Source of the DNA: Streptomyces sp. DH-12
GTDB lineage: Bacteria > Actinomycetota > Actinomycetes > Streptomycetales > Streptomycetaceae
Assembly (NCBI RefSeq): GCF_002899455.1
Contig: NZ_PPFB01000001.1
Span: 992,001-1,056,000, forward strand
DNA length: 64,000 bases
Direction: 5' to 3'
A model generated the notes under the pieces. The model had not been told where the DNA came from, searched no databases, and saw only the letters and a list, made by a program, of their open reading frames with translations. Position numbers and translations under genes: made by a program. Of this stretch, positions 25,602 through 34,049 are shown in pieces. Each line of letters opens with the position of its first letter. The first letter of the stretch is position 1.

Positions 25602-28600
25602 TCAGGGACGGCCGGCGGGCCGTTCTCCCGGCGGGTGGCCCGTCGGGGGGTTCAGTGCCGTGCCGTACACCCGCATCTCCGCGGCGGCCGCGAACGGCTG
25701 CCCGTTGAGCGCGTTCAGCGCCGTGAACCTCACGTGGGAGGCGCGGACGCGGCCGAAGGTGATCCGCTGCGTCTGCGGGACGTCCTTCAGGGCGCCCTTC
25801 GCCACGGTGGTCCAGTGCGTGCCGTCGTCCGACACGGCGACCTCGTAGCCGGCGACACGACCGTTCGGGCCGCCGCTCTGCCGGTTCAGGTAGCCAAAGC
25901 CGTCCACGTCGGCCGGACCGCCGAGTCCCAGCGTCACCCAGTGCGGGTACGGCGCGGCGGAGCCGGTGTAGTCGGTGTGCCAGATGGTGGCCGGGTCGCC
26001 GTCGAGCACGTTGGACACCGGCCCCTCGCCCGGCCCCGAGGAGCGGTTCTCCGAGTCCGCGGTGGCGGTCATCGAGCCCGGCGGGAGGAGGGGTTCGGTG
26101 GTCACGGTGGCGCGGGCGTCCGCGGTCACCGCCTTGGTCGCGCCCTCATGGGCGTACGTGGCGCTCACCTGCCACGCCGGGGTGGCGCCGGCCGCGTCCG
26201 CCGGAGGGGTCAGCAGCCAGGCGGTGCGGGCGCTGTCACCCGGCTTCACGGTCCCGAGGAGGTTGCCGTCCTTCTCGGCGACCTCCGCCTTCCAGCCCTC
26301 GGGCAGTCCGTGCAGGCGTACGCCGACATCGACGGCGTCGGTCGTCTCGTTGTTGGTGAAGGTCGTGACGAACGTGCCGGGCGCACCCGGGCTCAGTTCG
26401 GTGCCGGGCGGGACGGTGACGCTCGCGCAGGCGGCGCCCGCCGGGTCCGCGCCCAGGTCGGTCACGGTGAAGTCGTCGAGGACCAGGTCCGAGCCGGCGG
26501 CGCTGCCGAGCTTGCGCAGTCCGACCCAGGTGTCCCCGCACCCCGCGACGAACTCGTGGGAGTGGGTCCGGGTGTCCAGGGCGGGTTCCAGGACCTCGCG
26601 GCGGATCTCCCGGGGGACGGCTTTCCCGTCCCCGACGCGGTCGGCGCCGGTCACCCAGGCCCACTGGCCGGCGATGTTGGTCTGGTACGTGAACGAGACG
26701 GCGTAGCGGTGTCCCTCCTCGAACGGCACCGTGGCGGGCACCGTGCGGTGGACCAGTCCGGTGTTCTCCGCGTGGGACTTCAGCGAGTGCCGCCCGGCGA
26801 GCACGTCGTCGACGGCCTTGCCCTTCAGGGTGCCGGAGTCGTACGGGGAGTACGTGTTCTTCCACTCCTTCTGGCTGTAGGGCTCGTGCAGGTCGCTGAT
26901 GCTGGTGCGCGGATCGGTGACGCCGCCGGCGTCGCCCTTGACGAACGGGCCCCAGCCCGGCTGGTTGCCCTCGAAGTCGTCGTGCGCGACGACGGTGCCC
27001 TTCTCGGCGCGCGGGAGCGGCGAGGTGGTGTCCGCCATGACGCGCACGTCGTCCAGGACCACCGGCGCCTCGCCCGCGGCGGCGCCCAGTTCGACGGTGA
27101 CGCTGCCGCCCGGTGGCGCGGTGAAGGCGACGGCGGCCCGCTGCGCGTAGGTGTCGCGCTTCTCGTCGGCCGCGATCGTGTTCCGGGCCGGGGTGACGTC
27201 GAAGGTCCTCGCCGCCCCGGTGCGGGCGCCGCGCACGCGGAGGGTGGTGTCCCGGCGTTCGCCGGGGCCGATCTCGACGTCGGCGGCGAGCGTGTACCGC
27301 CGGCCCGGAGTGAGGCCGGGGACCCGCTGGGAGATGCCGGAGGCGGCGGGGCCGAGGCGCACGACGTTGTCGCCGTTGCCGGCGCGGGTCAGCGAGACGT
27401 CGCCCTGCGGGTTCCAGCCGCGGAGGTCGCCGCCGTTGAAGCCGGGGTCGGCCAGTTCGGTGAACTCGCCGTAGCGCGGGTCGCCGTGGGGCGCCTTGCC
27501 GCCCTTCGGCACCAGGACGTAGGGCCGGTTCCTCTCGCCGGTCAGCGTGACCTTCCCGTACTCGGCCCTGACCCCGGCGGTCCTCACCCGGCCCTGGTCG
27601 GTGAGCTCGTAGAGGGTGAAGTCCCGGTTCTTCGCGAACTGCCGGGTCAGCTCGAAGGTGTGCGTGCCGCCGGATCCGCTGAAGAAGTACATCTTGTCGG
27701 CGTCGCTCGGCGAGGAGGTGCGGCCGCTGCCGCGGGGCTCGCCCCAGGGCAGCAGGTAGGTGTCCCCCTTCAGCACGGTCACGTCGCCCATGGAGATCCG
27801 CCGTTCGCCGTCCTCGATCTCGACGCCCACCCCGCCGGTCAGGGTCGCGGACCGCCCGGGGTCCCAGTCCGTCAGCCGGTAGTGCTGGAGGAACTTGGCC
27901 GGCAGGTTGTCGGTCCAGATGTTGCGGTAGAAGGCGTTCCAGTCGTCCTCACCGGTCCAGCCCTCGAACTCGACGATGCTGGCGCCGCCGAGCAGCGGGT
28001 CGACGTTCCACACGTCGCGGTCGGAGTGGGCGATGAAGCGGACGATGTCGGAGTTGATGCCCTTGTTGGTGACGCCGCCGTAGTTCTTGTCGGCGGCCCA
28101 GTGGGACCACAGCGAGGTGCCCTCGAACTTGTACGACCACTCGGTGGCGATCTCGAAGCCCATCTCGCGCAGTCCGGCGGCCAGTCCGTCGGCCAGCCAG
28201 CCGCTGGAGTAGTGGACGTCGATGTAGACCGTCCTGATTCCCGGCGCCTCCTTGCGGAGTTGTTCGAACCGGTCGAGCACGGCGCCGGTGCCGAGGTCCT
28301 TGCGCTGGTCGATGTGGTAGGCCTGGTTGAGCCAGTCCCACCCGTCGGGCCGGCCCTCGACCAGTTCCTGGCTGAAGCTCTTCGCCTGCGGGTACGCCTC
28401 GGTGGCGTTGACGTGGACGGCGAAATCGGCGTTGTAGCGGGCGCCGGATCCGGTGAGCCGGTTGAGGTCCTTCAGTCCGCCCGCGCGGACGTTCTCGTTG
28501 CCGCCGTAGTCGGGGTGGGCTGAGTCGTGGCCCTCGGAGGCGTAGCCCTTCTCCAGCACCCACTGCCCGAGGTTGTCGGTGGCCATGGAGACGCGCTTGG

Positions 28601-29648
28601 TGTGGTCGAGCGTCTTGAGGAACGGATTGGTGGCCTGGCTCGCGAAGTTGAAGGGGATCCGCTGCACCACGCGCTCGGGCACCCGGTCCGCACCGAGCGG
28701 ACGCCGCATGTGCGCGCGGTGGGCGATGGCCCCGTCCTGCCAGTCCACCGTGCCGTCGCTGTTGGCGTCGGCGGCGAGGACCACGGTCACCCGGGGCAGT
28801 TCGTAGGTGGCGACGCGGGGGTCGGTGGCTCCCTGGGGCGCGTGGGTGTGGACGCCTGCGGAGAGTTCGGCGCGGCGGCGTCCGTCCCCGGTGTCGACGA
28901 TCCGCGAGATCAGTCGGGTGTTCCAGTTGGTGTTGTCGTTCTGCGGCGAGTCCTCGGTCGCGTTGGTGACGATGCCCGCGGACAGCTGTGCGTTGCCCAC
29001 GAACGCGTAGGGCGTGCCGACGGGTCCTTCGTCCGTGGCCGTGTCACCGGTGAGGCGGATGAAGCGGTCGGCGGTCGTCGTCGAGTCCGCGGAGATCTTG
29101 GTGCGGGCCAGGTTGGCCCCCGGTTCGGAGGAGTCGACGGAGACGAGGGAGTGTCCGGGTATCTCGAGGGTGCGCACCGTCCGGGCGGTCTCGCCGGAGA
29201 TCTTCTCCACGGCGAAGACGACGGTGGCGTCCCCGGTCACCGTGAGGGTGGACACGAGGGTGAGGCCGGGCAGGTCCGCGAAGGTGGAGGTGTAGGTGGC
29301 TCTGCTGCCTCCGGCCTTCATGGTGGTGGTAGCGCGGTGCGCGGTGCCGTTGACGGTGAAGCTGTCCAGGGCGGTCGCCCGGCCGCCGAGGGTGCGCGTG
29401 CCCAGTCGGTAGGAGATGACCTGGGGGAACTCCTCGGCCACGGTGACGGTCAGGTCGCCCCGGCTCAGCCGCACCGGTGTCGCCGCGGAGCCGGTCACCG
29501 CATCGGCCGCGGAGGACACGGAGGGCGCGGCGCCGGCGGGCACGACGGTGCCCGCCGACGCCGCCAGGCCGAGGACCAGTGCCGCGGCGGCCACGCGGGG
29601 GCGCAGAACACGTCTGCGTCGGGATGGGCGGGATAACGGTGTTGCCAT
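25602..29648 (-). CDS. GH101 endo-alpha-N-acetylgalactosaminidase (mucin O-glycanase)
   Basis: 1348 residues. Basic N-terminus and Sec-type signal ending VVPAGAAPS. N-terminal beta-sandwich to ~290, then the GH101 barrel: RIPFNFASQATNPFLKTLDH, FAVHVNATEAYPQ, YIDVHYSSGW with nucleophile D477, and EIATEWSYKFEGTSLW with acid/base E503, followed by GINSDIVRFIAHSDRDVW. Downstream are galactose-binding-like sandwiches (~700-1080), an NPCBM/NEW3-like segment (LHGLPEGWKAEV) and a C-terminal F5/8-type (CBM32) domain at ~1200-1330. GH101 releases Gal-beta-1,3-GalNAc (core 1) from Ser/Thr of mucin-type glycoproteins. It is the clearest indicator that the island targets O-glycoproteins. Monocistronic. 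Confidence 0.95.
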   Translation of the reverse strand: MATPLSRPSRRRRVLRPRVAAAALVLGLAASAGTVVPAGAAPSVSSAADAVTGSAATPVRLSRGDLTVTVAEEFPQVISYRLGTRTLGGRATALDSFTVNGTAHRATTTMKAGGSRATYTSTFADLPGLTLVSTLTVTGDATVVFAVEKISGETARTVRTLEIPGHSLVSVDSSEPGANLARTKISADSTTTADRFIRLTGDTATDEGPVGTPYAFVGNAQLSAGIVTNATEDSPQNDNTNWNTRLISRIVDTGDGRRRAELSAGVHTHAPQGATDPRVATYELPRVTVVLAADANSDGTVDWQDGAIAHRAHMRRPLGADRVPERVVQRIPFNFASQATNPFLKTLDHTKRVSMATDNLGQWVLEKGYASEGHDSAHPDYGGNENVRAGGLKDLNRLTGSGARYNADFAVHVNATEAYPQAKSFSQELVEGRPDGWDWLNQAYHIDQRKDLGTGAVLDRFEQLRKEAPGIRTVYIDVHYSSGWLADGLAAGLREMGFEIATEWSYKFEGTSLWSHWAADKNYGGVTNKGINSDIVRFIAHSDRDVWNVDPLLGGASIVEFEGWTGEDDWNAFYRNIWTDNLPAKFLQHYRLTDWDPGRSATLTGGVGVEIEDGERRISMGDVTVLKGDTYLLPWGEPRGSGRTSSPSDADKMYFFSGSGGTHTFELTRQFAKNRDFTLYELTDQGRVRTAGVRAEYGKVTLTGERNRPYVLVPKGGKAPHGDPRYGEFTELADPGFNGGDLRGWNPQGDVSLTRAGNGDNVVRLGPAASGISQRVPGLTPGRRYTLAADVEIGPGERRDTTLRVRGARTGAARTFDVTPARNTIAADEKRDTYAQRAAVAFTAPPGGSVTVELGAAAGEAPVVLDDVRVMADTTSPLPRAEKGTVVAHDDFEGNQPGWGPFVKGDAGGVTDPRTSISDLHEPYSQKEWKNTYSPYDSGTLKGKAVDDVLAGRHSLKSHAENTGLVHRTVPATVPFEEGHRYAVSFTYQTNIAGQWAWVTGADRVGDGKAVPREIRREVLEPALDTRTHSHEFVAGCGDTWVGLRKLGSAAGSDLVLDDFTVTDLGADPAGAACASVTVPPGTELSPGAPGTFVTTFTNNETTDAVDVGVRLHGLPEGWKAEVAEKDGNLLGTVKPGDSARTAWLLTPPADAAGATPAWQVSATYAHEGATKAVTADARATVTTEPLLPPGSMTATADSENRSSGPGEGPVSNVLDGDPATIWHTDYTGSAAPYPHWVTLGLGGPADVDGFGYLNRQSGGPNGRVAGYEVAVSDDGTHWTTVAKGALKDVPQTQRITFGRVRASHVRFTALNALNGQPFAAAAEMRVYGTALNPPTGHPPGERPAGRP

Positions 29649-29666
29649 GGTTCCGCCTCTCGCTCG

Positions 29667-30080
29667 TCAGAAGGTTTCGACGTACTCCTCGGCCGGTCCG
29701 AGGTCGGGCCGGCCGAGGACTTCCACCCGGTCGCCCAGCCGTTCGAGTTCCAGCGGGGTGAGGGTGTTCCCGCCCGGCAGCGGTGCGGGCGGGCAGAGCG
29801 GACGCCGGGGACCGGTCTCCCGGTGACGGCCGAGCAGGGGGCCGCCGACCCGCGCGAGCCCCTTGGCCGCCCCTGGCGGGGTGAGGGAACCGCCGGCCGG
29901 CTCCGGGACCGTGGACCGGTCGCGGCCCGGGTGCGGTTCGTGGACGTTCCACGGGACGTACGGGTCCACGGCGGTGAGGCCCGGGGCCGTGGCCCGCCCG
30001 GGCAGGTCGGCCCACCTGGTCGGAATGGACGCGGAAGTGATGCGGGGACCCCGCCGGAATCCGCAGCGGCCGGCCGTGCG
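29667..30080 (-). pseudogene. Collapsed small GH35 beta-galactosidase pseudogene
   Basis: The N-terminal GH35 landmark survives as PAGSPHHFRVHSDQ (30051-30016, compare SGALHYFRVHPDQ). After a frameshift WADLPGRATAPGLTAVD and YVPWNVHEPHPG continue in another frame. This runs directly into the family's C-terminal block (VGGPLLGRHRETGPRR, NTLTPLELERLGDRVEVL, EEYVETF to the stop at 29667). Hundreds of central residues including both catalytic Glu motifs are gone. Conserved Trp/Tyr positions are also mutated. It is unrelated in length to the intact GH35 at 5744-9271. Decay has left an operator-like palindrome upstream (30290-30307). Confidence 0.75.
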
Positions 30081-30289
30081 GACGGGTCGGGAGCGGCCCA
30101 GGCGCGGCCTCCGGGTGGGTCCGCGATCCCTCGGTGTTATCGGTGCCATGGCCAGCCCTTCCCTCCGCCGAAACCGCTGCACCGCGTCCGGCAGCCGGGC
30201 GTGCTGCGATCAGCACGGGGTCACACACACGAGACTCCGAGGTGCGGCATGGCTCTCCCATAAGGCACGCCACGGGAACTATGACAGAC

Positions 30290-30307
30290 GTTGTTATCGA
30301 TGCCAAC
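30290..30307. promoter_or_regulatory. LacI-type operator-like palindrome
   Basis: GTTGTTATCGATGCCAAC, a palindrome with ATCGAT centre in which 14 of 18 bases obey symmetry. LacI/GalR-family proteins bind such sites. It is upstream of the decayed GH35 gene on the minus strand and about 180 bases upstream of the beta-helix gene on the plus strand, so either could be, or have been, its target. Confidence 0.4.
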
Positions 30308-30399
30308 CGTATCGGCACGGATGGAGCGCACCATGGGAAAGAGGCGCGGCACGCACCCTTGACTGTGTCCTGACACGTCTCCTACCGTCCGGTGGTCAA

Positions 30400-30422
30400 G
30401 ACATCAGACGTCTTCTGTCATC
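30400..30422. promoter_or_regulatory. Operator-like imperfect palindrome upstream of the beta-helix gene
   Basis: GACATCAGACGTCTTCTGTC (30400-30419) is palindromic at 16 of 20 positions around AGACGTCT. The overlapping CAGACGTCTTCTGTCATC (30405-30422) matches 15 of 18 bases of a site upstream of GH35 (9417-9434). It lies 66-88 bases before the start codon. Confidence 0.45.
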
Positions 30423-30487
30423 TCCGACCGGTGTGCACGAACACATCTCGGCTCCCCATTCGTCCGGCGACCCCGCAGGGAGACACC

Positions 30488-32467
30488 GTGCGCCTCCGAA
30501 GACTGACTCTTCTCCTGTCCGTCCTGTCACTCCCCCTCACCTCGGTGTGGGCCGCGCCCACCGCCCACGCGGCGGCGCAGTCCCAGACCTTCCACGTGGA
30601 CTGCGGTGCCGCCGCCGGCGGCGACGGCAGCCAGGCCAGGCCCTGGAACGCCCTGTCCACGGTCAACGCCCGTACGTTCCAGCCCGGCGACGCGATCCTC
30701 CTCAAGCGCGGCTCCACCTGCACCGGGCAGCAGCTCTTCCCCAAGGGCTCGGGAGCCTCGGGCAGCCCCATCCGGATCGGCGCCTACGGCAGTGGCGCCA
30801 AACCGAAGCTGGCGGGCGCCGGCCAGGTGACGGACGTGGTCCGGCTCGCGGACCAGGAGTACTGGGAGATCGCCGACCTCGACATCTCCAACAAGGGGAA
30901 CACCGCGGCGACCAGGCGCGGCGTCCACATCACCCGCACCGACTCCGGAACGGGAACGTACTACCGGATCCGCGGGCTGGACGTGCACGACGTGAACGGC
31001 AACCAGACCAAGAAGGACGACGACGCGAGCGCGGGCATCTTCTTCGAGGTCCTCGGCCACACGACGCCGACCAGGTTCGACGACGTGGTCGTCGAGAACA
31101 ACACGGTCCGGACCGTCGACCGCTACGGCATCCACTTCTGGACGCGCTGGATGACCAGGCCGGAGCTGAACAACCCCAACTGCGGCACCACCTGCGGCAC
31201 CTGGACGCCGCAGACCCGGGTCGTGATCCGCGGCAACACCGTGACGGACATCGGCGGTGACGCGATCGTGCCGCACCACACCGAGGGCGCGCTCGTCGAG
31301 CACAACAGGGTCGACGGCTTCCGCGAGCGTGAACCGGCCCATTGCGCGGCCGGCGTCTGGGGCTGGAACACCAACCGTGCCCTGTACCAGTTCAACGAGG
31401 TCAGCGGCGGCAAGAGCGAGTGCGACGGCCAGGGCCTGGACATCGACGAGGCCAACATCGGCACCGTCTACCAGTACAACTACAGCCACGACAACGAGGG
31501 TGGCTTCATCCTCCTGTGCAACGGCGCCGGCTCCACCACCGCCGACAACGTCGTGCGGTACAACATCAGCCAGAACGACGGCGGACAGCTCTTCGACATG
31601 GTCTGCGCCAAGACCAGCAACACGCAGATCTACAACAACACCTTCTACCTCTCCCGCCCGGTCGACATCATCAACAACGCCAACGGGTCGGGCGCCGCGA
31701 ACGCGGTGTTCAGCAACAACATCTTCCACGTGGCCACGTCCGAGGCCTCCTACGTCAACGCGGGCAGCCTGGCCTTCGACTCCAACGTCTTCTACGGCGA
31801 CCACCCGGCCGGCGAGCCGGCCGACCCGAACAAGGTGACCGCCGATCCGAAGCTCGTCGCACCGGGCACCGCGACCTCCCGTGCCGACGCGGACGGTTAC
31901 CGGCTCGGGACCGGTTCGTCCGCACTCGCCAACGGCCGGCCCCTGGCCGCCCCCGGCGCCCGCGACTACTTCGGCAACCCGGTCACGGCCGGTTGCGTCC
32001 CCGACCGTGGCGCCCACCAGTCGACGACGGCCTGCACCGCTCCCACGGGGCCGTCGAACGGTGTGCACCAGATCTCCGCGGGCGGCCAGGCCATCGACGT
32101 GCCCGCCAACTCCACCGAGCAGGGCACCCAGTTGCACGGCTGGAAGTGGCACGGCGGCAACAACCAGAAGTGGACGGTCACCCGCACCGCGGACGGCTCC
32201 TACACCCTGCGGAACGTGCACTCGGGCCTGTGCGCGGACGTCCGTGACAACTCCAAGGAGGCCGGGGCGGCCGTCATCCAGTGGCCGTGCAGCGGGGCGG
32301 CGAACCAGCGGTGGACCGCCACCTGGAAGAACGGCGGTTACACCTTGACCTCCAAGTCCAGCGGCCTGCTGCTGACCTTGGCCTCCGGCGCCGACGGGGG
32401 GCTGATCTCCCAGCGGCCGGCCGCGTCCGGCGCGATCCAGACGTGGGCCTTCGTCCCGCAGCCCTGA
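30488..32467 (+). CDS. Secreted right-handed beta-helix protein with ricin-type CBM13
   Basis: 659 residues from GTG 30488 (AGGGAG 5-7 bases upstream). Sec signal LTLLLSVLSLPLTSVWAAPTAHA. Residues ~35-500 form a parallel beta-helix: PGDAILLKRGSTCTGQ, then ladders of Asn-rich turns (VVVENNTVRTVDRYGIHF, VVIRGNTVTDIGGDAIV, YNYSHDNEGGFILLC, IYNNTFYLSRPVDI). Residues ~523-659 are a ricin-B trefoil (NNQKWTV, NQRWTAT, IQTWAF). Such folds occur in polysaccharide lyases, GH28-like hydrolases and GH110 alpha-galactosidases, but I cannot place it in one. Gene position between GH101 and the CBM40-like esterase suggests action on mucin-type glycan. Confidence 0.8.
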   Translation: MRLRRLTLLLSVLSLPLTSVWAAPTAHAAAQSQTFHVDCGAAAGGDGSQARPWNALSTVNARTFQPGDAILLKRGSTCTGQQLFPKGSGASGSPIRIGAYGSGAKPKLAGAGQVTDVVRLADQEYWEIADLDISNKGNTAATRRGVHITRTDSGTGTYYRIRGLDVHDVNGNQTKKDDDASAGIFFEVLGHTTPTRFDDVVVENNTVRTVDRYGIHFWTRWMTRPELNNPNCGTTCGTWTPQTRVVIRGNTVTDIGGDAIVPHHTEGALVEHNRVDGFREREPAHCAAGVWGWNTNRALYQFNEVSGGKSECDGQGLDIDEANIGTVYQYNYSHDNEGGFILLCNGAGSTTADNVVRYNISQNDGGQLFDMVCAKTSNTQIYNNTFYLSRPVDIINNANGSGAANAVFSNNIFHVATSEASYVNAGSLAFDSNVFYGDHPAGEPADPNKVTADPKLVAPGTATSRADADGYRLGTGSSALANGRPLAAPGARDYFGNPVTAGCVPDRGAHQSTTACTAPTGPSNGVHQISAGGQAIDVPANSTEQGTQLHGWKWHGGNNQKWTVTRTADGSYTLRNVHSGLCADVRDNSKEAGAAVIQWPCSGAANQRWTATWKNGGYTLTSKSSGLLLTLASGADGGLISQRPAASGAIQTWAFVPQP

Positions 32468-32483
32468 ACCGGCGGGAGCGCTC

Positions 32484-32529
32484 TGGCACAGGCGGGGACG
32501 GCGGGACCCCGCCGTCCCCGCCTGTGCCA
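32484..32529 (+). terminator. Very stable 22-bp terminator hairpin
   Basis: Arms 32484-32505 (starts TGGCACAGGCGGGGACGGC) and 32508-32529 are perfect complements over 22 bp with only AC between them. Positioned 17 bases after the beta-helix stop. Confidence 0.8.
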
Positions 32530-32601
32530 CACGACACCGGACACCTCACGACTCGACCGAAGCGGCCCGCCCGGGCCACCGGACCTCACGAGGGGCGAAC
32601 C

Positions 32602-33900
32602 ATGCGAAGACGAGCCGTACTCGCCGCCGCCGGCTCCCTGGCCGCCGCGATGACCGTTTCCACGGGCCGGGCGCTGGCCGCGCAGACCGTCGGCCCCGTG
32701 CTGGACCACCGGGTCGAGAGGACGTACGACGGCACGTCGTACACCGACCTCTCCGCCCAGGTGTCCGCCGTCAGGGGGCTGAGCACCGGCACGGTCCTCG
32801 CCACCTGCAGAACCACCAGCCGCAATCCGGCGATGACCCTCCTCGGCGTGTCGAACCCGCTGGAGCCGTCCAGCGAGGTCTTCCTCGGACTGGCCGGCGG
32901 CGCCCTGCAGTTCGTCGTCCGCGAGCGGGGCGCCGTCCTGGTGAACCGCCTCACCCGCACGATGTACGACGACGGCGCCTGGCACACCTTCGCCGTGACC
33001 GTCTCCGGCCAGGGCACGACCTTCCACGCCGACGGCCGCCCCGTGCTGACGCTGGCGAACACCCGGTTCTTCTCCGCCGTCTCCGGCCTGGCCTCGGCCA
33101 ACGTGGGACGCAACGTCGACAGCACCCACCCGGGCGGTGAGTGGTTCTACACCGGCGGCATCCGCCGGGTCGCCGTCTACGACCGGGTGCTGACCCAGGC
33201 GGAACTGCAGGCCGAGAGCGTCCGGGTGGACCTCGCGGACTTCGGCGCCCTCTCGGGGATCCTCAACTCCGACACCCCCGCCAACTGGGTGATCACGGGG
33301 GACAGCATCACGCACGGCGCGCTGTGGACCAACGGCTGGCGCAGTTACGCCGAGCACTTCCAGGAGCGCGTCCGCTGGGAGCTGGGCAAGCCCAAGAACA
33401 CCGACTTCGTGGTGGACACCGGTGTCAGCGGCGCCACCACCGACGATCTGGTGGCCGCGTTCCCCCAGCGGGTGACGGCGTTCTCCCCGCGTGTCGTGTC
33501 GATCATGCTGGGCACCAACGACGTCGCGACCCCGGGCATCGGCCGGGCGGTCTACCGGGCGAACCTCGTCCGGCTGGTCGACGCCGTCCGCGCCCTGCCC
33601 GGCGGGGTCGTACCGGTCCTGCAGACCCCCAACCCCGTCGACCTCGCCCGATGGAGCAACCGCACGGCGCTCGGCGACTACGCCGAGACCATGCGGGAGG
33701 TCGCGCGGGAACAAGGTGTCGTCCTCGTCGACCACCACGCCCACTGGCCGGCGGCCCACGGCGGCAGTGTGCCCACCCGTCTCCTGGGGGACGGGCTCCA
33801 CCCCGACCAGCGCGGGCATCTGTTCCTCGCCCACAAGATGATCCGGGACCTGCGCGTCTTCGACCCCGGCAGCCGGGTCTGCTCGCTGATCATTCCCTGA
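32602..33900 (+). CDS. SGNH/GDSL esterase fused to a CBM40-like sialidase lectin domain
   Basis: 432 residues from ATG 32602 (GAGGGG upstream). N-terminal signal with RRR and hydrophobic stretch. Residues ~30-215 form a laminin-G-like sandwich resembling the sialic-acid-binding N-terminal domain of bacterial sialidases (CBM40): GTVLATCRTTSRNPAMTLLG, DDGAWHTFAVTVSG, FYTGGIRRVAVYDRVLT. The C-terminal SGNH hydrolase has S235 in GDSITHG, Gly in VSGATTDD, Asn in LGTNDVA, and D397/H400 in DGLHP. A CBM40-like domain joined to an SGNH esterase suggests a sialate O-acetylesterase removing acetyl groups from mucin sialic acids; this is inference, and other deacylations are possible. Confidence 0.8.
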   Translation: MRRRAVLAAAGSLAAAMTVSTGRALAAQTVGPVLDHRVERTYDGTSYTDLSAQVSAVRGLSTGTVLATCRTTSRNPAMTLLGVSNPLEPSSEVFLGLAGGALQFVVRERGAVLVNRLTRTMYDDGAWHTFAVTVSGQGTTFHADGRPVLTLANTRFFSAVSGLASANVGRNVDSTHPGGEWFYTGGIRRVAVYDRVLTQAELQAESVRVDLADFGALSGILNSDTPANWVITGDSITHGALWTNGWRSYAEHFQERVRWELGKPKNTDFVVDTGVSGATTDDLVAAFPQRVTAFSPRVVSIMLGTNDVATPGIGRAVYRANLVRLVDAVRALPGGVVPVLQTPNPVDLARWSNRTALGDYAETMREVAREQGVVLVDHHAHWPAAHGGSVPTRLLGDGLHPDQRGHLFLAHKMIRDLRVFDPGSRVCSLIIP

Positions 33901-33915
33901 CCGTCCGATACCGCC

Positions 33916-33936
33916 GGCCCGGTCGCGCTCCGGGCC
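33916..33936 (+). terminator. Short hairpin after the SGNH gene
   Basis: GGCCCGG (33916-33922) and CCGGGCC (33930-33936) form a 7-bp stem with a 7-base loop, 15 bases after the stop. Confidence 0.4.
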
Positions 33937-34049
33937 AGCTCCCCGTCGCACACCCGGGATCCGCTCGACACGCCGCGTCCGCCTTTTCCGTGGAAGTGCG
34001 TTCCATGAGGGGGTACTTGATCAAATCCTTCACCACTTTGTGTGAAGCT

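Noticed and set aside
30488..32467. GH110 alpha-1,3-galactosidase assignment
   Set aside because: The beta-helix fold and context are suggestive, but no GH110-specific motif could be identified by reading, so no family was assigned.
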